DNA from: Microbulbifer sp. VAAF005
GTDB taxonomy: Bacteria > Pseudomonadota > Gammaproteobacteria > Pseudomonadales > Cellvibrionaceae
Assembly (NCBI RefSeq): GCF_030012985.1
Contig: NZ_CP120233.1
Span: forward strand, 2,029,001-2,093,000
Direction: 5' to 3'
Length of the DNA: 64,000 nucleotides
Of the stretch, positions 27,956 to 36,465 are shown one piece after another. How positions within the stretch are numbered: the first letter of the stretch is position 1; every line of letters starts with the position of its first letter. The notes beneath the pieces were generated by a model. It was not told the DNA's origin. It did not search any database and saw nothing but the letters and a program-made list of their open reading frames with translations. A program made the translations under genes and the position numbers.

Positions 27956-28759
27956 ATGGAACCCATGCTAAATATTGCCCTGCGCGCGGCGCGTAAGGCA
28001 GGAGAACTGATCGAACGGGCCTGGGAGCGCGGCGACCTGATGAAATTCGAAGAAAAGACGCGCAACGATTTCGTTACTGAAGTGGATAAGGCCAGCGAAC
28101 AGGAGATTATCTATCACCTGCGCAAGGCCTACCCCAAGCACAGCATCCGCGCTGAAGAGAGCGGCCTGCAAGAGGGCGCAGAGCCCGACTACGAGTGGAT
28201 TATCGACCCCCTCGATGGCACCACCAATTTTATCCACGGCGTCCCACAGTTCGCTGTTTCTATCGCCTGTCGCTATCGCGGCCGCATTGAGCACGCAGTC
28301 GTACTGGACCCCATCAAACGCGAAGAATTTACCGCAAGTCGCGGTCGCGGCGCTGCCCTGAATGGCCGCCGTATCCGCGTCTCTTCACGCCAGGGCATGC
28401 GCGGCTCTCTGATTGGCACCGGCATTCCCTTCAACGGCCTGCCGCTGGATAACATCGACGCCTACCTGGCCGCCCTAAAAGATATCGCTGGGCAAACTGC
28501 GGGAATCCGCCGCCCCGGCGCTGCAGCGCTGGATCTTGCCTATGTTGCTGCCGGGCGATTCGACGGCTTCTGGGAAATGTACCTGAACACCTGGGATATC
28601 GCAGCGGGCTCCCTGCTAGTCAAAGAGGCCGGCGGCCTGATCAGCGACTTCCGCGGCGGTGAAGACTACCTGGATTCCGGCCACCTGGTCTGCGCCACTC
28701 CAAAAGTATTTAAGCCCCTGGTGAAAATCGTGGGCAAACATATGGGGCACATACGCTAA
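27956..28759 (+). CDS. suhB: Inositol-1-monophosphatase / ribosomal transcription factor SuhB
   Basis: A 267-residue Mg-dependent phosphatase from the ATG at 27956, which has GGAA five bases upstream and matches the SuhB opening MxPMLNIAxRAARKAG; an in-frame TTG at 27941 is not needed. Metal ligands lie in AEES (Glu67), DPLDGTTNF (Asp84, Asp87) and NTWDIAAG. In E. coli SuhB also joins the rRNA antitermination complex. It is transcribed divergently from trmJ, the usual gammaproteobacterial order. A GC hairpin (28771-28799) lies just past the stop. Confidence 0.96.
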   Translation: MEPMLNIALRAARKAGELIERAWERGDLMKFEEKTRNDFVTEVDKASEQEIIYHLRKAYPKHSIRAEESGLQEGAEPDYEWIIDPLDGTTNFIHGVPQFAVSIACRYRGRIEHAVVLDPIKREEFTASRGRGAALNGRRIRVSSRQGMRGSLIGTGIPFNGLPLDNIDAYLAALKDIAGQTAGIRRPGAAALDLAYVAAGRFDGFWEMYLNTWDIAAGSLLVKEAGGLISDFRGGEDYLDSGHLVCATPKVFKPLVKIVGKHMGHIR

Positions 28760-28817
28760 GAGCCTGAACGGCACTCCGGCAAATAAGATGCCGGGGTGCT
28801 GATTCCAAAAGTCCAGT

Positions 28818-29231
28818 TCACCTCTTCCCCGTCAAACACTCCACCAAAACTCGCGCAAGCTGCGCTCGATCAAAGTTATCTGGCAAAGCGGTTGTCACCC
28901 CCGAGGAAGCCTCTCCTCCCATAACCACCAAACAGGTTTTTTGAGTGACTTGACCCTGCTTGAGGATACTTACCAAATCCCCAACTGACATTCCCCGCAA
29001 GGCATTGGGAAACAACAGTACATCCGGCGCTTGGGTACGCGCCATAAATATGGCTTCAACAACATCTGCGGCCACAGAAAGCTGTACTTGCGGTGCTCCC
29101 TGCAATAGTTTTTCCACCCTGGCCACACTTTCAGGACGGTTATCGACTAGCAGCAAACTACAATCGGGCAATGTTGATGGGGCGTCAACAGCATTTCCAA
29201 ATGACAAGAAAGATTCCGCTGCATCGACCAT
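28818..29231 (-). CDS. Degenerate receiver domain, probably the detached C-terminus of the adjacent kinase
   Basis: A 137-residue frame containing a CheY-like fold (CSLLLVDNRPESVARVEKLL at its start). The phosphoacceptor Asp expected at the end of the third strand is missing: the strand reads APDVLLFPNAL where PDLILLDxxLP is normal. The frame is open well upstream of this ATG. If one G is added to the C/G run at 29289-29294 it joins the preceding sensor kinase seamlessly, via GRIDFDSQEGQGSVFWVEFP. That stretch is the normal end of a kinase ATPase domain. So this is most likely the receiver part of a hybrid kinase, separated by a frameshift or sequence error. If translated alone, the start at 29231 has no good ribosome site. 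Confidence 0.6.
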   Translation of the reverse strand: MVDAAESFLSFGNAVDAPSTLPDCSLLLVDNRPESVARVEKLLQGAPQVQLSVAADVVEAIFMARTQAPDVLLFPNALRGMSVGDLVSILKQGQVTQKTCLVVMGGEASSGVTTALPDNFDRAQLARVLVECLTGKR

Positions 29232-30856
29232 CGGGAATTCAACCCAAAATACTGAGCCCTGCCCTTCCTGACTGTCAAAATCGATCCGCCCCCCATCGCC
29301 TCAGCCAGACGCTTGGCAATTGCAAGACCGACGCCCGTACCCTCGATATGCCCTTTTTCCTCCCCCAAACGGTTAAAGGGCTCAAAAACTTCTTTGCGTC
29401 TCTCTGCGGCAATCCCCTTGCCGGTATCCAAAATATTCAGCCTCAACCAACCATCGGCCTGCGGCGTAAAATTAATGATGACACGGCCATTTTCGCGATT
29501 GTATTTCACTGCGTTGCCCGCCAGGTTCAATACGACTTGCTTATAGCGCACCGGGTCCGCACAAATATAAGCGGACTCCCAGCCAAGAGGTTCAAACATC
29601 AAACTTACGCGACGGGTTTCAGCTAGGGGCTCGAGTAAACGTTTACATTCTGCAACCAAATCGGCCGGACGAATTAATTCCATCGAGGGGCCCAAACGCC
29701 TACTGTCAATTCTGGCCAGCTCCAATACATCGCCGACCAAATGCAATAAATGCTGCCCCGCGCGACGAATTTCTGATAAGCGCTGACGCTGGTCTGCGTT
29801 GAGGCTCTGATCTAACTCGACAATTTGGCTGTAACCTAAAATTGCATTAAGTGGTGTGCGTAATTCATGACTCAGGCTAAATAATAAATCTGCCCGATGC
29901 GCATTTTCCTCCCGCTGCAACTCCAGCTCCCGCTCCATTTGCGAAAGTCTTTCCCGGCTGCGGCTGACATCTTGTAAAACTCCCAACACCCGCACCGGCT
30001 GACCGCGACTATTTAATTGGGCCTTGCCGCGGCAGCGAACCCAAACCACACTGTTATCCGAACGCCAGATGCGAAATTCCACATCGAGCGGCAACCCCTC
30101 GCGCACATGATCCCGCATGGACTGCTCAACCCGAGGGAAGTCCTCCGCTAAAATTCGAGCCTTCCACTGCTCCGCAGCTGAAATACCGATACTGCGTATC
30201 GGGCTCACTTCGTAACCCAGAATCCCCCAGCAGGCATCATCAAGTACCATTTCATCTGCGCGTAGATCCCACTCCCATAAACCATCGCCAACTCCAGACA
30301 GTGTTTGTAAGGGGCGCTCGCCAGGCAGGTTGGATAGGTAGCGCTGGGCCAAGGTTTCAGTGAAGTCAGCGCAACTTCCAATCACAACAAATCCACTGTC
30401 ATCCTCGAGGTTTATTGCGCGTCCCCGCAATCGTAACCAGCGCAACTGACCGAGACTGTCGTAGGCCCGAAAAGTAGTATCGAAGTGTCCACCTTTGTTA
30501 GTAAGACGGCGCCGCACAGTGATAATTCGATCCCGCTCATCAGAGTGAACCGAACGCAATTCATCACCCGTCCACAGGGAAGTCAAAGAGAGTTCTGCAG
30601 TTTCTGCAAACAGGAGCCAAATTTCACCCTGAGCACGCTGGGCACCGGAATCCGGATGCCACTCCCACAACCCGCAATCTGAATCCAAAAACAAATCTTG
30701 CAAACAAGCGGTATGACGAGGCAGGCGCGACGCATCCAAAGAAGAGAGCTCATCGACGGTTGCCAACTGGAACACTGCGCTGGATGGATTTGGGGTTAGT
30801 GACTCTGACACACAGGGCTCGACTATCGAAATTAGCTCATTAATTACCTGGCTCAT
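29147..30856 (-). CDS. PAS-containing sensor histidine kinase, frameshifted at its 3' end
   Basis: A 569-residue frame. It has two PAS-type domains (about 55-168 and 186-302), a short coiled coil, a HisKA domain with phospho-acceptor His330 (SLSHELRTPLNAI) and an ATPase domain with NLAGNAVKYN, LDTGKGI and GTGVGLAIAKR. There is no membrane segment, so it is cytoplasmic and probably senses through the PAS domains. After AEAMGG the reading frame goes wrong and ends in about 45 unrelated residues. The sequence in the other frame continues correctly into a receiver-like domain. The disruption maps to six C on the plus strand (29289-29294), where seven would restore a hybrid kinase of roughly 680 residues. 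A small-RNA candidate lies directly upstream. The signal and partner regulator are unknown. Confidence 0.82.
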   Translation of the reverse strand: MSQVINELISIVEPCVSESLTPNPSSAVFQLATVDELSSLDASRLPRHTACLQDLFLDSDCGLWEWHPDSGAQRAQGEIWLLFAETAELSLTSLWTGDELRSVHSDERDRIITVRRRLTNKGGHFDTTFRAYDSLGQLRWLRLRGRAINLEDDSGFVVIGSCADFTETLAQRYLSNLPGERPLQTLSGVGDGLWEWDLRADEMVLDDACWGILGYEVSPIRSIGISAAEQWKARILAEDFPRVEQSMRDHVREGLPLDVEFRIWRSDNSVVWVRCRGKAQLNSRGQPVRVLGVLQDVSRSRERLSQMERELELQREENAHRADLLFSLSHELRTPLNAILGYSQIVELDQSLNADQRQRLSEIRRAGQHLLHLVGDVLELARIDSRRLGPSMELIRPADLVAECKRLLEPLAETRRVSLMFEPLGWESAYICADPVRYKQVVLNLAGNAVKYNRENGRVIINFTPQADGWLRLNILDTGKGIAAERRKEVFEPFNRLGEEKGHIEGTGVGLAIAKRLAEAMGGGSILTVRKGRAQYFGLNSRWSMQRNLSCHLEMLLTPHQHCPIVVCC

Positions 30857-30960
30857 GCATCCTTGCCATAAAAGAGAGCCTCTCCCCCGGGGTCGCTAAA
30901 TTTGGGAACGCCTCGGGAGACCCTAAACTAAAGCATTATGGGCTTTGCGCAAAGTGCGGG

Positions 30961-31087
30961 CAAAAAAAGGCCCCGCAATGCGGGGCCGTAATCAGCGATG
31001 ATGAGAGAAAACGGGAAGTCACCCAGTGTTAATGGTTTGCCATAACCCTAAGAAACTCTCCCGAAATGCGGGTCCTTTGCCCCGCAC
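30961..31087 (-). ncRNA. Candidate sigma-54-dependent small RNA
   Basis: No protein gene on the minus strand explains a near-perfect intrinsic terminator at 30962-30987 (GGCCCCGC-ATT-GCGGGGCC then seven T). About 110 bases upstream lies a sigma-54-type promoter (31097-31113). A transcript from about 31087 would be about 125 bases. It could fold a 5' hairpin GCGGG-GCAAAGGA-CCCGC with AAGGA in the loop, then TTATGG-CAAA-CCATTAA, then the terminator. The longest reading frame inside is only a few codons. Sigma-54 small RNAs exist elsewhere (for example CrcZ, Qrr, GlmY), but none of their diagnostic sequences is seen here. The target and identity are unknown. The exact start base is inferred from promoter spacing. 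Confidence 0.55.
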
Positions 31088-31096
31088 AATCACTAA

Positions 31097-31113
31097 TGCA
31101 ACCCTTATGCCAA
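31097..31113 (-). promoter_or_regulatory. Sigma-54 (RpoN) promoter
   Basis: Minus-strand TTGGCATAAGGGTTGCA against the consensus YTGGCACGRNNNTTGCW: the -24 GG and -12 GC are present with exact spacing, and only the C and G after TGGCA differ. It points toward the terminator at 30962-30987 and away from the desaturase gene. Confidence 0.6.
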
Positions 31114-31338
31114 CTTTAAAAACGGTGTTTTTAACCGGCATCACCCTTCGTCCATTGTGTCACAGTAAACTTACGAACCATTGCGAACCTCAAAATATGG
31201 TCGCCGCACCAAAACAATGCATTCTCGGCAAAGACACTAGGGGAAAAATCGCTATCAGGTCTGAGAAAAATCGGGACCGCAGAATATGGCCGGTGAGATT
31301 TGCTTCTCCCGGGCATACATAAACCCGAGGACCACACT

Positions 31339-32502
31339 ATGAACACAACCTCGATAGACTCTACTGTCAAAAGAAAACGCTTCTGGCCTCCCACGTTGCT
31401 ATTTGCCATAACCGGTTTGTTGGCAATTATTGTTGTGCCCCTATATGGCTTTATTTTTGGTTATCACTGGTATCAGTGGCTCGCATTCGCCGTAATGGGT
31501 GCAATGTGCAGCCTTTCTATCACCGCCGGATATCATCGCCTTTGGTCCCACAAAAGTTATGAGGCTCACTGGGCCCTACGATTATTATTTGCACTATTCG
31601 GAGCCGCAGCACTACAAGATTCTATTTTGAAGTGGTGCGATCATCATCGCCACCACCACCAGTTTGTTGATGACAACAACCGCGACCCCTACTCAGCCAA
31701 ACGCGGATTTTGGTTTTCCCATATCGAATGGATGATGCATGAATATCCAACCAGCCACCAAAACTTCGAGAATGTACAAGACCTAAAGCGGGATAAAATT
31801 GTGATGTGGCAACACAATAACTACATTCCAATCACCGCCACCATGAATCTTGGGATTCTCACCCTGCTGGGAATTTGTACCGGCGATATTATTGGTATGT
31901 TCTTACTTGCAGGAGCACTCCGAATTGCCTTCTGTCACCACACTACTTTTATGGTAAATTCCATCATCCATCGATTTGGTAGCCAGCCCTACCGGGATGA
32001 TGTGACCGCTTGCGATAACAAAGTTGTTAATTTTTTTGTTTTTGGTGAGGGTTACCACAACTACCACCACGCCTTTCAGATCGATTATCGCAATGGCATT
32101 CACTGGTTTCATTACGATCCAACCAAGTGGGTCATTAAAGCTCTTAGTCTGATCGGTATTACCCGCAACCTAAAAGTAGCCTCTCCAGTGAAAATTCAAA
32201 AAGCCAAGCTAGACCTACAGTTTAAGAAGGCGCGTAAGAAGCTGGAAAGCGGATCTCTGCCCAAGGGAGTCGAAGAGGCCCTAAAAAGCGAAGCTCTACA
32301 GCTCACTCATACCTTGGAAAAATGGGAGCAATTGCAATTAAAAAGCAATAAGACTAAAAATGGAGAAAAACCCAACAAATGGGAGTTAACCCAAATACAA
32401 ACCAAGACGAATGAACTTGAGTACAGCTTGAAAATGCAAGGAGAACGACTTCAAGCTCTGATGGAACACGTCCAGGAAGAAAAACCTAAGCAAGCTTTAT
32501 AG
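31339..32502 (+). CDS. Acyl-CoA (delta-9) fatty acid desaturase
   Basis: A 387-residue membrane di-iron desaturase of the stearoyl-CoA desaturase type. The ATG at 31339 has GAGG eight bases upstream; the open frame further upstream is not expected to be translated. The three histidine boxes are HRLWSH, HHRHHH and HNYHH (in GEGYHNYHH). Hydrophobic pairs of helices lie at about 17-60 and 165-200. It introduces a cis double bond in saturated acyl chains, important for membrane fluidity. The last 100 or so residues form a charged, coiled-coil-like tail rich in Lys and Glu that goes beyond the catalytic core and may bind a partner. The gene is divergent from the small-RNA candidate. Confidence 0.9.
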   Translation: MNTTSIDSTVKRKRFWPPTLLFAITGLLAIIVVPLYGFIFGYHWYQWLAFAVMGAMCSLSITAGYHRLWSHKSYEAHWALRLLFALFGAAALQDSILKWCDHHRHHHQFVDDNNRDPYSAKRGFWFSHIEWMMHEYPTSHQNFENVQDLKRDKIVMWQHNNYIPITATMNLGILTLLGICTGDIIGMFLLAGALRIAFCHHTTFMVNSIIHRFGSQPYRDDVTACDNKVVNFFVFGEGYHNYHHAFQIDYRNGIHWFHYDPTKWVIKALSLIGITRNLKVASPVKIQKAKLDLQFKKARKKLESGSLPKGVEEALKSEALQLTHTLEKWEQLQLKSNKTKNGEKPNKWELTQIQTKTNELEYSLKMQGERLQALMEHVQEEKPKQAL

Positions 32503-32527
32503 TCAGGCCCCCTAATGGAGCCCAAAC

Positions 32528-33538
32528 CTAAACTTCTGCGTCTTTGCTCACAGCAAATTTGCGCATGGAAAATGCCACCCGTTCATCCACATTTTTCCTG
32601 AACATTTCTTCATCAAATTTTTCGATAAAGCCCAAGCGCTCGCGCAAGCCAACACCGTTGGCAATTTGGATTGCCAACCCTGGACGCGCATTGGCCTCCA
32701 GTAAGAGCGGGCCACGTTCACGATCCAGGACAATGTCACAGCCTAAATAACCCAGCCCAGTCATTTCGTAACAGCTTGCCGCCAAGCGGACCAGCTCGTA
32801 CCAACCTGGCACATGCAATGCATCGAAAGGCACTTCAGTGTCCGGGTGCTGGTCAATTCGCAACCCGCGCATTACCGCATGACAACTTTTGCCCGTGGCC
32901 AGGTCGATACCAACACCCACAGCGCCCTGGTGCAAATTGGCTTTACCATCTGAGGCGTGGGTTGAGCAGCGCAGCATGGCCATCACCGGATAACCGCGAA
33001 AAACAATAACCCGCACATCAGGCACACCCTCAACAGAGTAGCGATCGAAGACCGGGTCAAAGTCCACCAGGGCCTCCACCATCACCCTGTCGGGTTTGCC
33101 ACCGAGACTGTATAGGCCGCTGTGAATATTGCTTACGTGCCGCAAGATATCCAGCGCATCAATTTCAGCACCGGATATCTTTTTATATTTGTCACCATTG
33201 CGACCGGCAATAACGAGAATACCTTTACCACCGGAGCCCCGTGCCGGCTTGATTACAAACTGCCATAGGGGGTCAATCACCTCCATAACTCGCTTGCGGC
33301 TGGCAGGGCTTTCAAATGCCTCGATTAACTCGGGCACAGGGATTCCCGCTTTTTTAGCCGCGCGCTTAGTGTTCAGCTTGTCGTCGACGATGGGATATTT
33401 TTTGCGGTCGTTATAGCGCGCAATATAGTCAATATTACGCGCGTTCATCCCTAACACCCCCATGCGGCGCAGGGTCAGCGGAGATACCACTCCGCCGCGA
33501 ACTTTATTGAAGATATGCTTAACTGAAAACTGCAGCAT
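32528..33538 (-). CDS. Alpha-L-glutamate ligase-like ATP-grasp protein
   Basis: A 336-residue ATP-grasp enzyme related to RimK-type amidoligases. Visible parts are WQFVIKPARGSGGKGILVI (ATP-binding lysine and glycine-rich loop), MVEALVDFDPVFD, PDVRVIVFRGYPVMAMLRC, HQGAVGVGIDLATG and GYLGCDIVLDRERGPLLLEANARPGL (metal-binding Glu/Asn). It probably forms an amide or peptide bond between an amino acid and an unknown acceptor. The gene follows the inactive-transglutaminase/7TM gene by eight bases, and a protease-like lipoprotein precedes both, so the three form an operon. This cassette has been noted in comparative genomics as a predicted peptide-modification system; its substrate is not established. 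Confidence 0.85.
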   Translation of the reverse strand: MLQFSVKHIFNKVRGGVVSPLTLRRMGVLGMNARNIDYIARYNDRKKYPIVDDKLNTKRAAKKAGIPVPELIEAFESPASRKRVMEVIDPLWQFVIKPARGSGGKGILVIAGRNGDKYKKISGAEIDALDILRHVSNIHSGLYSLGGKPDRVMVEALVDFDPVFDRYSVEGVPDVRVIVFRGYPVMAMLRCSTHASDGKANLHQGAVGVGIDLATGKSCHAVMRGLRIDQHPDTEVPFDALHVPGWYELVRLAASCYEMTGLGYLGCDIVLDRERGPLLLEANARPGLAIQIANGVGLRERLGFIEKFDEEMFRKNVDERVAFSMRKFAVSKDAEV

Positions 33539-33546
33539 AACGCCCC

Positions 33547-35079
33547 CTAGCGAACCAGCGGACGGAAACGCATCAACTCACTGAGTCGATATCCGGTGTA
33601 GTTACCCACCACCAGAATAAAGGCCAGCAATACCAACAGTAACTCGGGGAAGTTGAACGTCCAATGCTCAATATAGCGGTTGGTCATTACCCACCAAGCC
33701 AGTATCGCCACTAACAAACTGCCCCCGGACTGCACCACAACCTCGTAGGGGCCATCCTCCTCCCACACAATCGACATACGCTCGATAGTCCAGGCAAGGA
33801 TAATCATCGGGAAGAATGTCACTGTGAGAGCCTGCTCAATGCCCAGCTTATAGCTGACCACACTGATTGCCCCCATTATTATCACCACCGTCACCACGAC
33901 GGCGGCGATCCTCGACACCAATAGCAAATTGAGCCTACTGAGGTAGAACCTCACCCAAAGGCCGAGGATCAGGATCAAAGTAAAAATGGCTAAACCGGTA
34001 ATCAACTGGGTTTCGATAAAGGCAATTGCCAGCAGTACCGGCATAAAGGTACCGGAGGTGCGCAGGCCCACAAATACACGCAGCAGCACCACCACCAGGG
34101 CCCCCACAGGCACCAGCAGGATCAGCTTGAAAATACTCTGCTGCTCAATGGGCAAACTGTAGATCGAGAAATCCACCAGCGCATCTTTCTCATCTTTGGT
34201 GCTGCGCATAGAGACATCGCGAGCGGGGACATCATTGGCAATCACAGAGAAAGTCACTTGGGAGTTACGACCGCCCTCAAGATCTAAAAGACTCTTGCCG
34301 CCGCGCTGCCAAATAAAGAAATTTTCCGGCACACCAGGCTGGCCACTGCTGGGTTCAAACACGATCCAACGCTTGCCATCATAGACCTCAAGCAGATCTT
34401 CTGGAGATAGTCGACGTCGATCATCCTCCAGGTAGAGGCCGCGAATACGGTGAGCGGGGATATCGGCTGTCGCCAGTACAAGCAAAGCGACATCTACAAA
34501 AGAGCGGTCGGCGTAATGGCGGAAGATCAGGTTGCGATCCTGATTCTCATCGTCATTCAGTTCGAATAGTAACTGGGTAGTTAGAGATTCCACATCGGAA
34601 GAGCGCTCACGGGCCTGCACAACCAGGGAGTAAATCGCCAAGCGCACCGCTTCTTGCTCACGGGCCCCCAGGAAGGGTTTTTGTATCTCAGTGCTCAGAT
34701 CCAGAGGCTGCGCCAGCGCGGCACCGGGACGCTGGTAGACATCCAGCTGATAGAAGAGAGATTGGGGGCCTCTTGCGGCCCGGCGAGACCAAATGGCCCG
34801 ATAGGCATCATCTTCTCTCGCGATATAGAAACCAAAACCGGAGGAACTGAAGGTCTCCCCCAGTATTTCCATATTGCGCTGCTCGCGCGGGAGGGTCAGT
34901 GCGGCCTTTACCGGACCGCCATCGGCATCGAAACCCACTTTTGCTTCGATAGTCCACACGGTGCGGTACTCACCCGGCAACAGCGGAAAACCCAACTCAA
35001 GGTTTTTATAGGCGGTCAGGCCTGCTCCTACCAATGCGAGTAACGCCGCAATTACATAAACTTGGACACGCGGCGACAT
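33547..35079 (-). CDS. Inactive transglutaminase fused to seven transmembrane helices
   Basis: About 510 residues from the ATG at 35079, which is preceded by GGGGAA; the open frame begins slightly upstream at 35109. An N-terminal membrane segment (VYVIAALLALVGAGLTAY) is followed by a periplasmic domain with transglutaminase-like fold. In it the expected Cys-His-Asp triad is not seen: the region FRHYADRSFVDVALLVLATADIPAHRIRG has no Cys. The C-terminal half has about seven hydrophobic helices (from LILLVPVGALVVVLL to LLLVLLAFILVVGNYTG). This matches the described family of inactive transglutaminases with 7TM domains. It is the membrane partner of the ATP-grasp enzyme encoded next and probably presents or binds its substrate. 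Confidence 0.88.
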   Translation of the reverse strand: MSPRVQVYVIAALLALVGAGLTAYKNLELGFPLLPGEYRTVWTIEAKVGFDADGGPVKAALTLPREQRNMEILGETFSSSGFGFYIAREDDAYRAIWSRRAARGPQSLFYQLDVYQRPGAALAQPLDLSTEIQKPFLGAREQEAVRLAIYSLVVQARERSSDVESLTTQLLFELNDDENQDRNLIFRHYADRSFVDVALLVLATADIPAHRIRGLYLEDDRRRLSPEDLLEVYDGKRWIVFEPSSGQPGVPENFFIWQRGGKSLLDLEGGRNSQVTFSVIANDVPARDVSMRSTKDEKDALVDFSIYSLPIEQQSIFKLILLVPVGALVVVLLRVFVGLRTSGTFMPVLLAIAFIETQLITGLAIFTLILILGLWVRFYLSRLNLLLVSRIAAVVVTVVIIMGAISVVSYKLGIEQALTVTFFPMIILAWTIERMSIVWEEDGPYEVVVQSGGSLLVAILAWWVMTNRYIEHWTFNFPELLLVLLAFILVVGNYTGYRLSELMRFRPLVR

Positions 35080-35134
35080 TCGCCATTCCCCGTAACTCTG
35101 AGGTCCCAATTAGGGACCCAATTGGATAACTGGC

Positions 35135-35818
35135 CTATTTAACCCCGTCTATTTGGGGTTGGCCCTGGACATTGCGCCGGCTCACATCGACAACAGCGGC
35201 ATCTTTGAGGAAGTTGCGTCCCAGCAGCATCAATAAATCAGAGCCGCCCTCATCGGTCAGGTTAACTTCGACTTGGTGGGTAATACGCCCAACAGTCAGG
35301 TTAAGCTCCACTACCGGCCTGCGCTGATTATCGAAACCCAGGCGCTCCACTCGGACATGGCGTTTTATCGGCAGCTCTACTGAGACCGGGTCCATTTTGC
35401 TCGACTGAACAATCTGGAACCTGACCCAGTCCCTGCCATCCCGCTCGAACGGAGTCAGCTTCCTGACCCGCAGTGTGGAGGTTGGTGAACCTGTATCGAC
35501 AACGGATTCCAGAATCAAGCCGGGAGGCTCTATGGCCACTTCTTCTACCGATCCCAAAACCAACTTATCTTTGGCAACGGGCACTTCGACTACTTTTTCT
35601 ACAGTTCGTTCGATTACCCGCTCAACAACCTTCACTTCCGGTTCCGCACAAATCACTTCCGCAGGCTCTGGGCACTGCATTGCAGAATCTGGTGATTCTA
35701 CCGGTGGTGCAACTTCCGCTGGTTGAGCGGCCCTGTCCCGCCCCGGATACATCAGTGACTCACAACCGGCGAGCACCGAAAGCGTCAACATTAACCACAG
35801 AAGGGAAAATCTCTGCAT
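35135..35818 (-). CDS. Retropepsin-like 'ATP-dependent zinc protease' family lipoprotein
   Basis: About 227 residues from the ATG at 35818. A lipoprotein signal ends at Cys19 (TLSVLAGC). A Glu/Val-rich linker (about 50-85, with repeated VERVIERTVEKVVEV pattern) leads to the conserved domain. That domain has a pepsin-like active-site turn VVDTGSPTSTL, then MLLGRNFLKDAAVVDVSRR, typical of this family, which is often encoded with RimK-like ATP-grasp ligases. The name 'zinc protease' is historical; the fold is that of single-domain aspartyl proteases. As first gene of the three-gene cassette, it may process or remove peptide modifications in the periplasm. This is inferred from context. Confidence 0.82.
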   Translation of the reverse strand: MQRFSLLWLMLTLSVLAGCESLMYPGRDRAAQPAEVAPPVESPDSAMQCPEPAEVICAEPEVKVVERVIERTVEKVVEVPVAKDKLVLGSVEEVAIEPPGLILESVVDTGSPTSTLRVRKLTPFERDGRDWVRFQIVQSSKMDPVSVELPIKRHVRVERLGFDNQRRPVVELNLTVGRITHQVEVNLTDEGGSDLLMLLGRNFLKDAAVVDVSRRNVQGQPQIDGVK

Positions 35819-36050
35819 ACCAACCAATTACCTCAAGCCCCATTAGCAATGCCATTCGGACCGCTACAAACGCGCGGTGTTCGCTTATCTGACGGAGAAA
35901 TTGCTCCCCGCCTCAGGCAAAAGGTCGATATTAGCTCATGAGCGCGGCCACTGCACAGCGATGTCCGCCGAGTCGCGGGACTCAACACTAACAATGTGAC
36001 ATGCCGCCCAGAGTGATTGGGAGCACTGGGCTCATGGAATCAGAAGCCGG

Positions 36051-36374
36051 TTAGCCCTGCTGCAGGCGCTGGTCGATAGTTTCCAAAATAGCCAGCAGTG
36101 CCGCAGCATCATCCCGCCCCTTGAAGAACTCCTCGGCAACCGGAGCAATACCACACTGGCCCGGTAGGGGCATCTCCCCTTCAATCAGGACCTGCATACG
36201 CGGCAAAAAAATAAATTGAAGCCACTGGGGCAAGGTCAATGTATCCACACAGAATGGCTCAGTGCTGGCCAGGGCTTCTGCGGGCGGCGCATTATCCTGC
36301 CAAACCTGCAGGCTGCGCAGTTCGGATTCAAGGAACAGGAGCTGATCAGCGATTTCAGAATAAATAGGTTGCAT
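36051..36374 (-). CDS. yqcC: YqcC family protein
   Basis: A 107-residue protein of the YqcC (DUF446) family, of unknown function. Characteristic segments are LLFLESELRSLQVWQ near the N-terminus, the central EPFCVDTLTLPQWLQFIFLPRMQ and the later GQCGIAPVAEEFF. It appears all-helical with no signal peptide or membrane segment. In many gammaproteobacteria it neighbours truC; that gene is not next to it here. The start is ATG at 36374. It lies 91 bases downstream of dinG's end on the opposite side of no clear promoter; transcription is from its own upstream region. Confidence 0.88.
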   Translation of the reverse strand: MQPIYSEIADQLLFLESELRSLQVWQDNAPPAEALASTEPFCVDTLTLPQWLQFIFLPRMQVLIEGEMPLPGQCGIAPVAEEFFKGRDDAAALLAILETIDQRLQQG

Positions 36375-36465
36375 AACTCATAGAACCTTCACATTTACAG
36401 CCGTGATAATACGCAATAGCCACCTGCCCAATCTGAGTAACAGCGCAAATACGACCAAAGATTTT

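Noticed and set aside
30961..31087. Riboswitch (glycine-like or c-di-GMP-like) for the kinase gene
   Set aside because: Some short pieces (GGGAGAG, GGCAAACC) look familiar, but the order and core motifs do not fit any riboswitch I know, and the RNA would end before the kinase gene.
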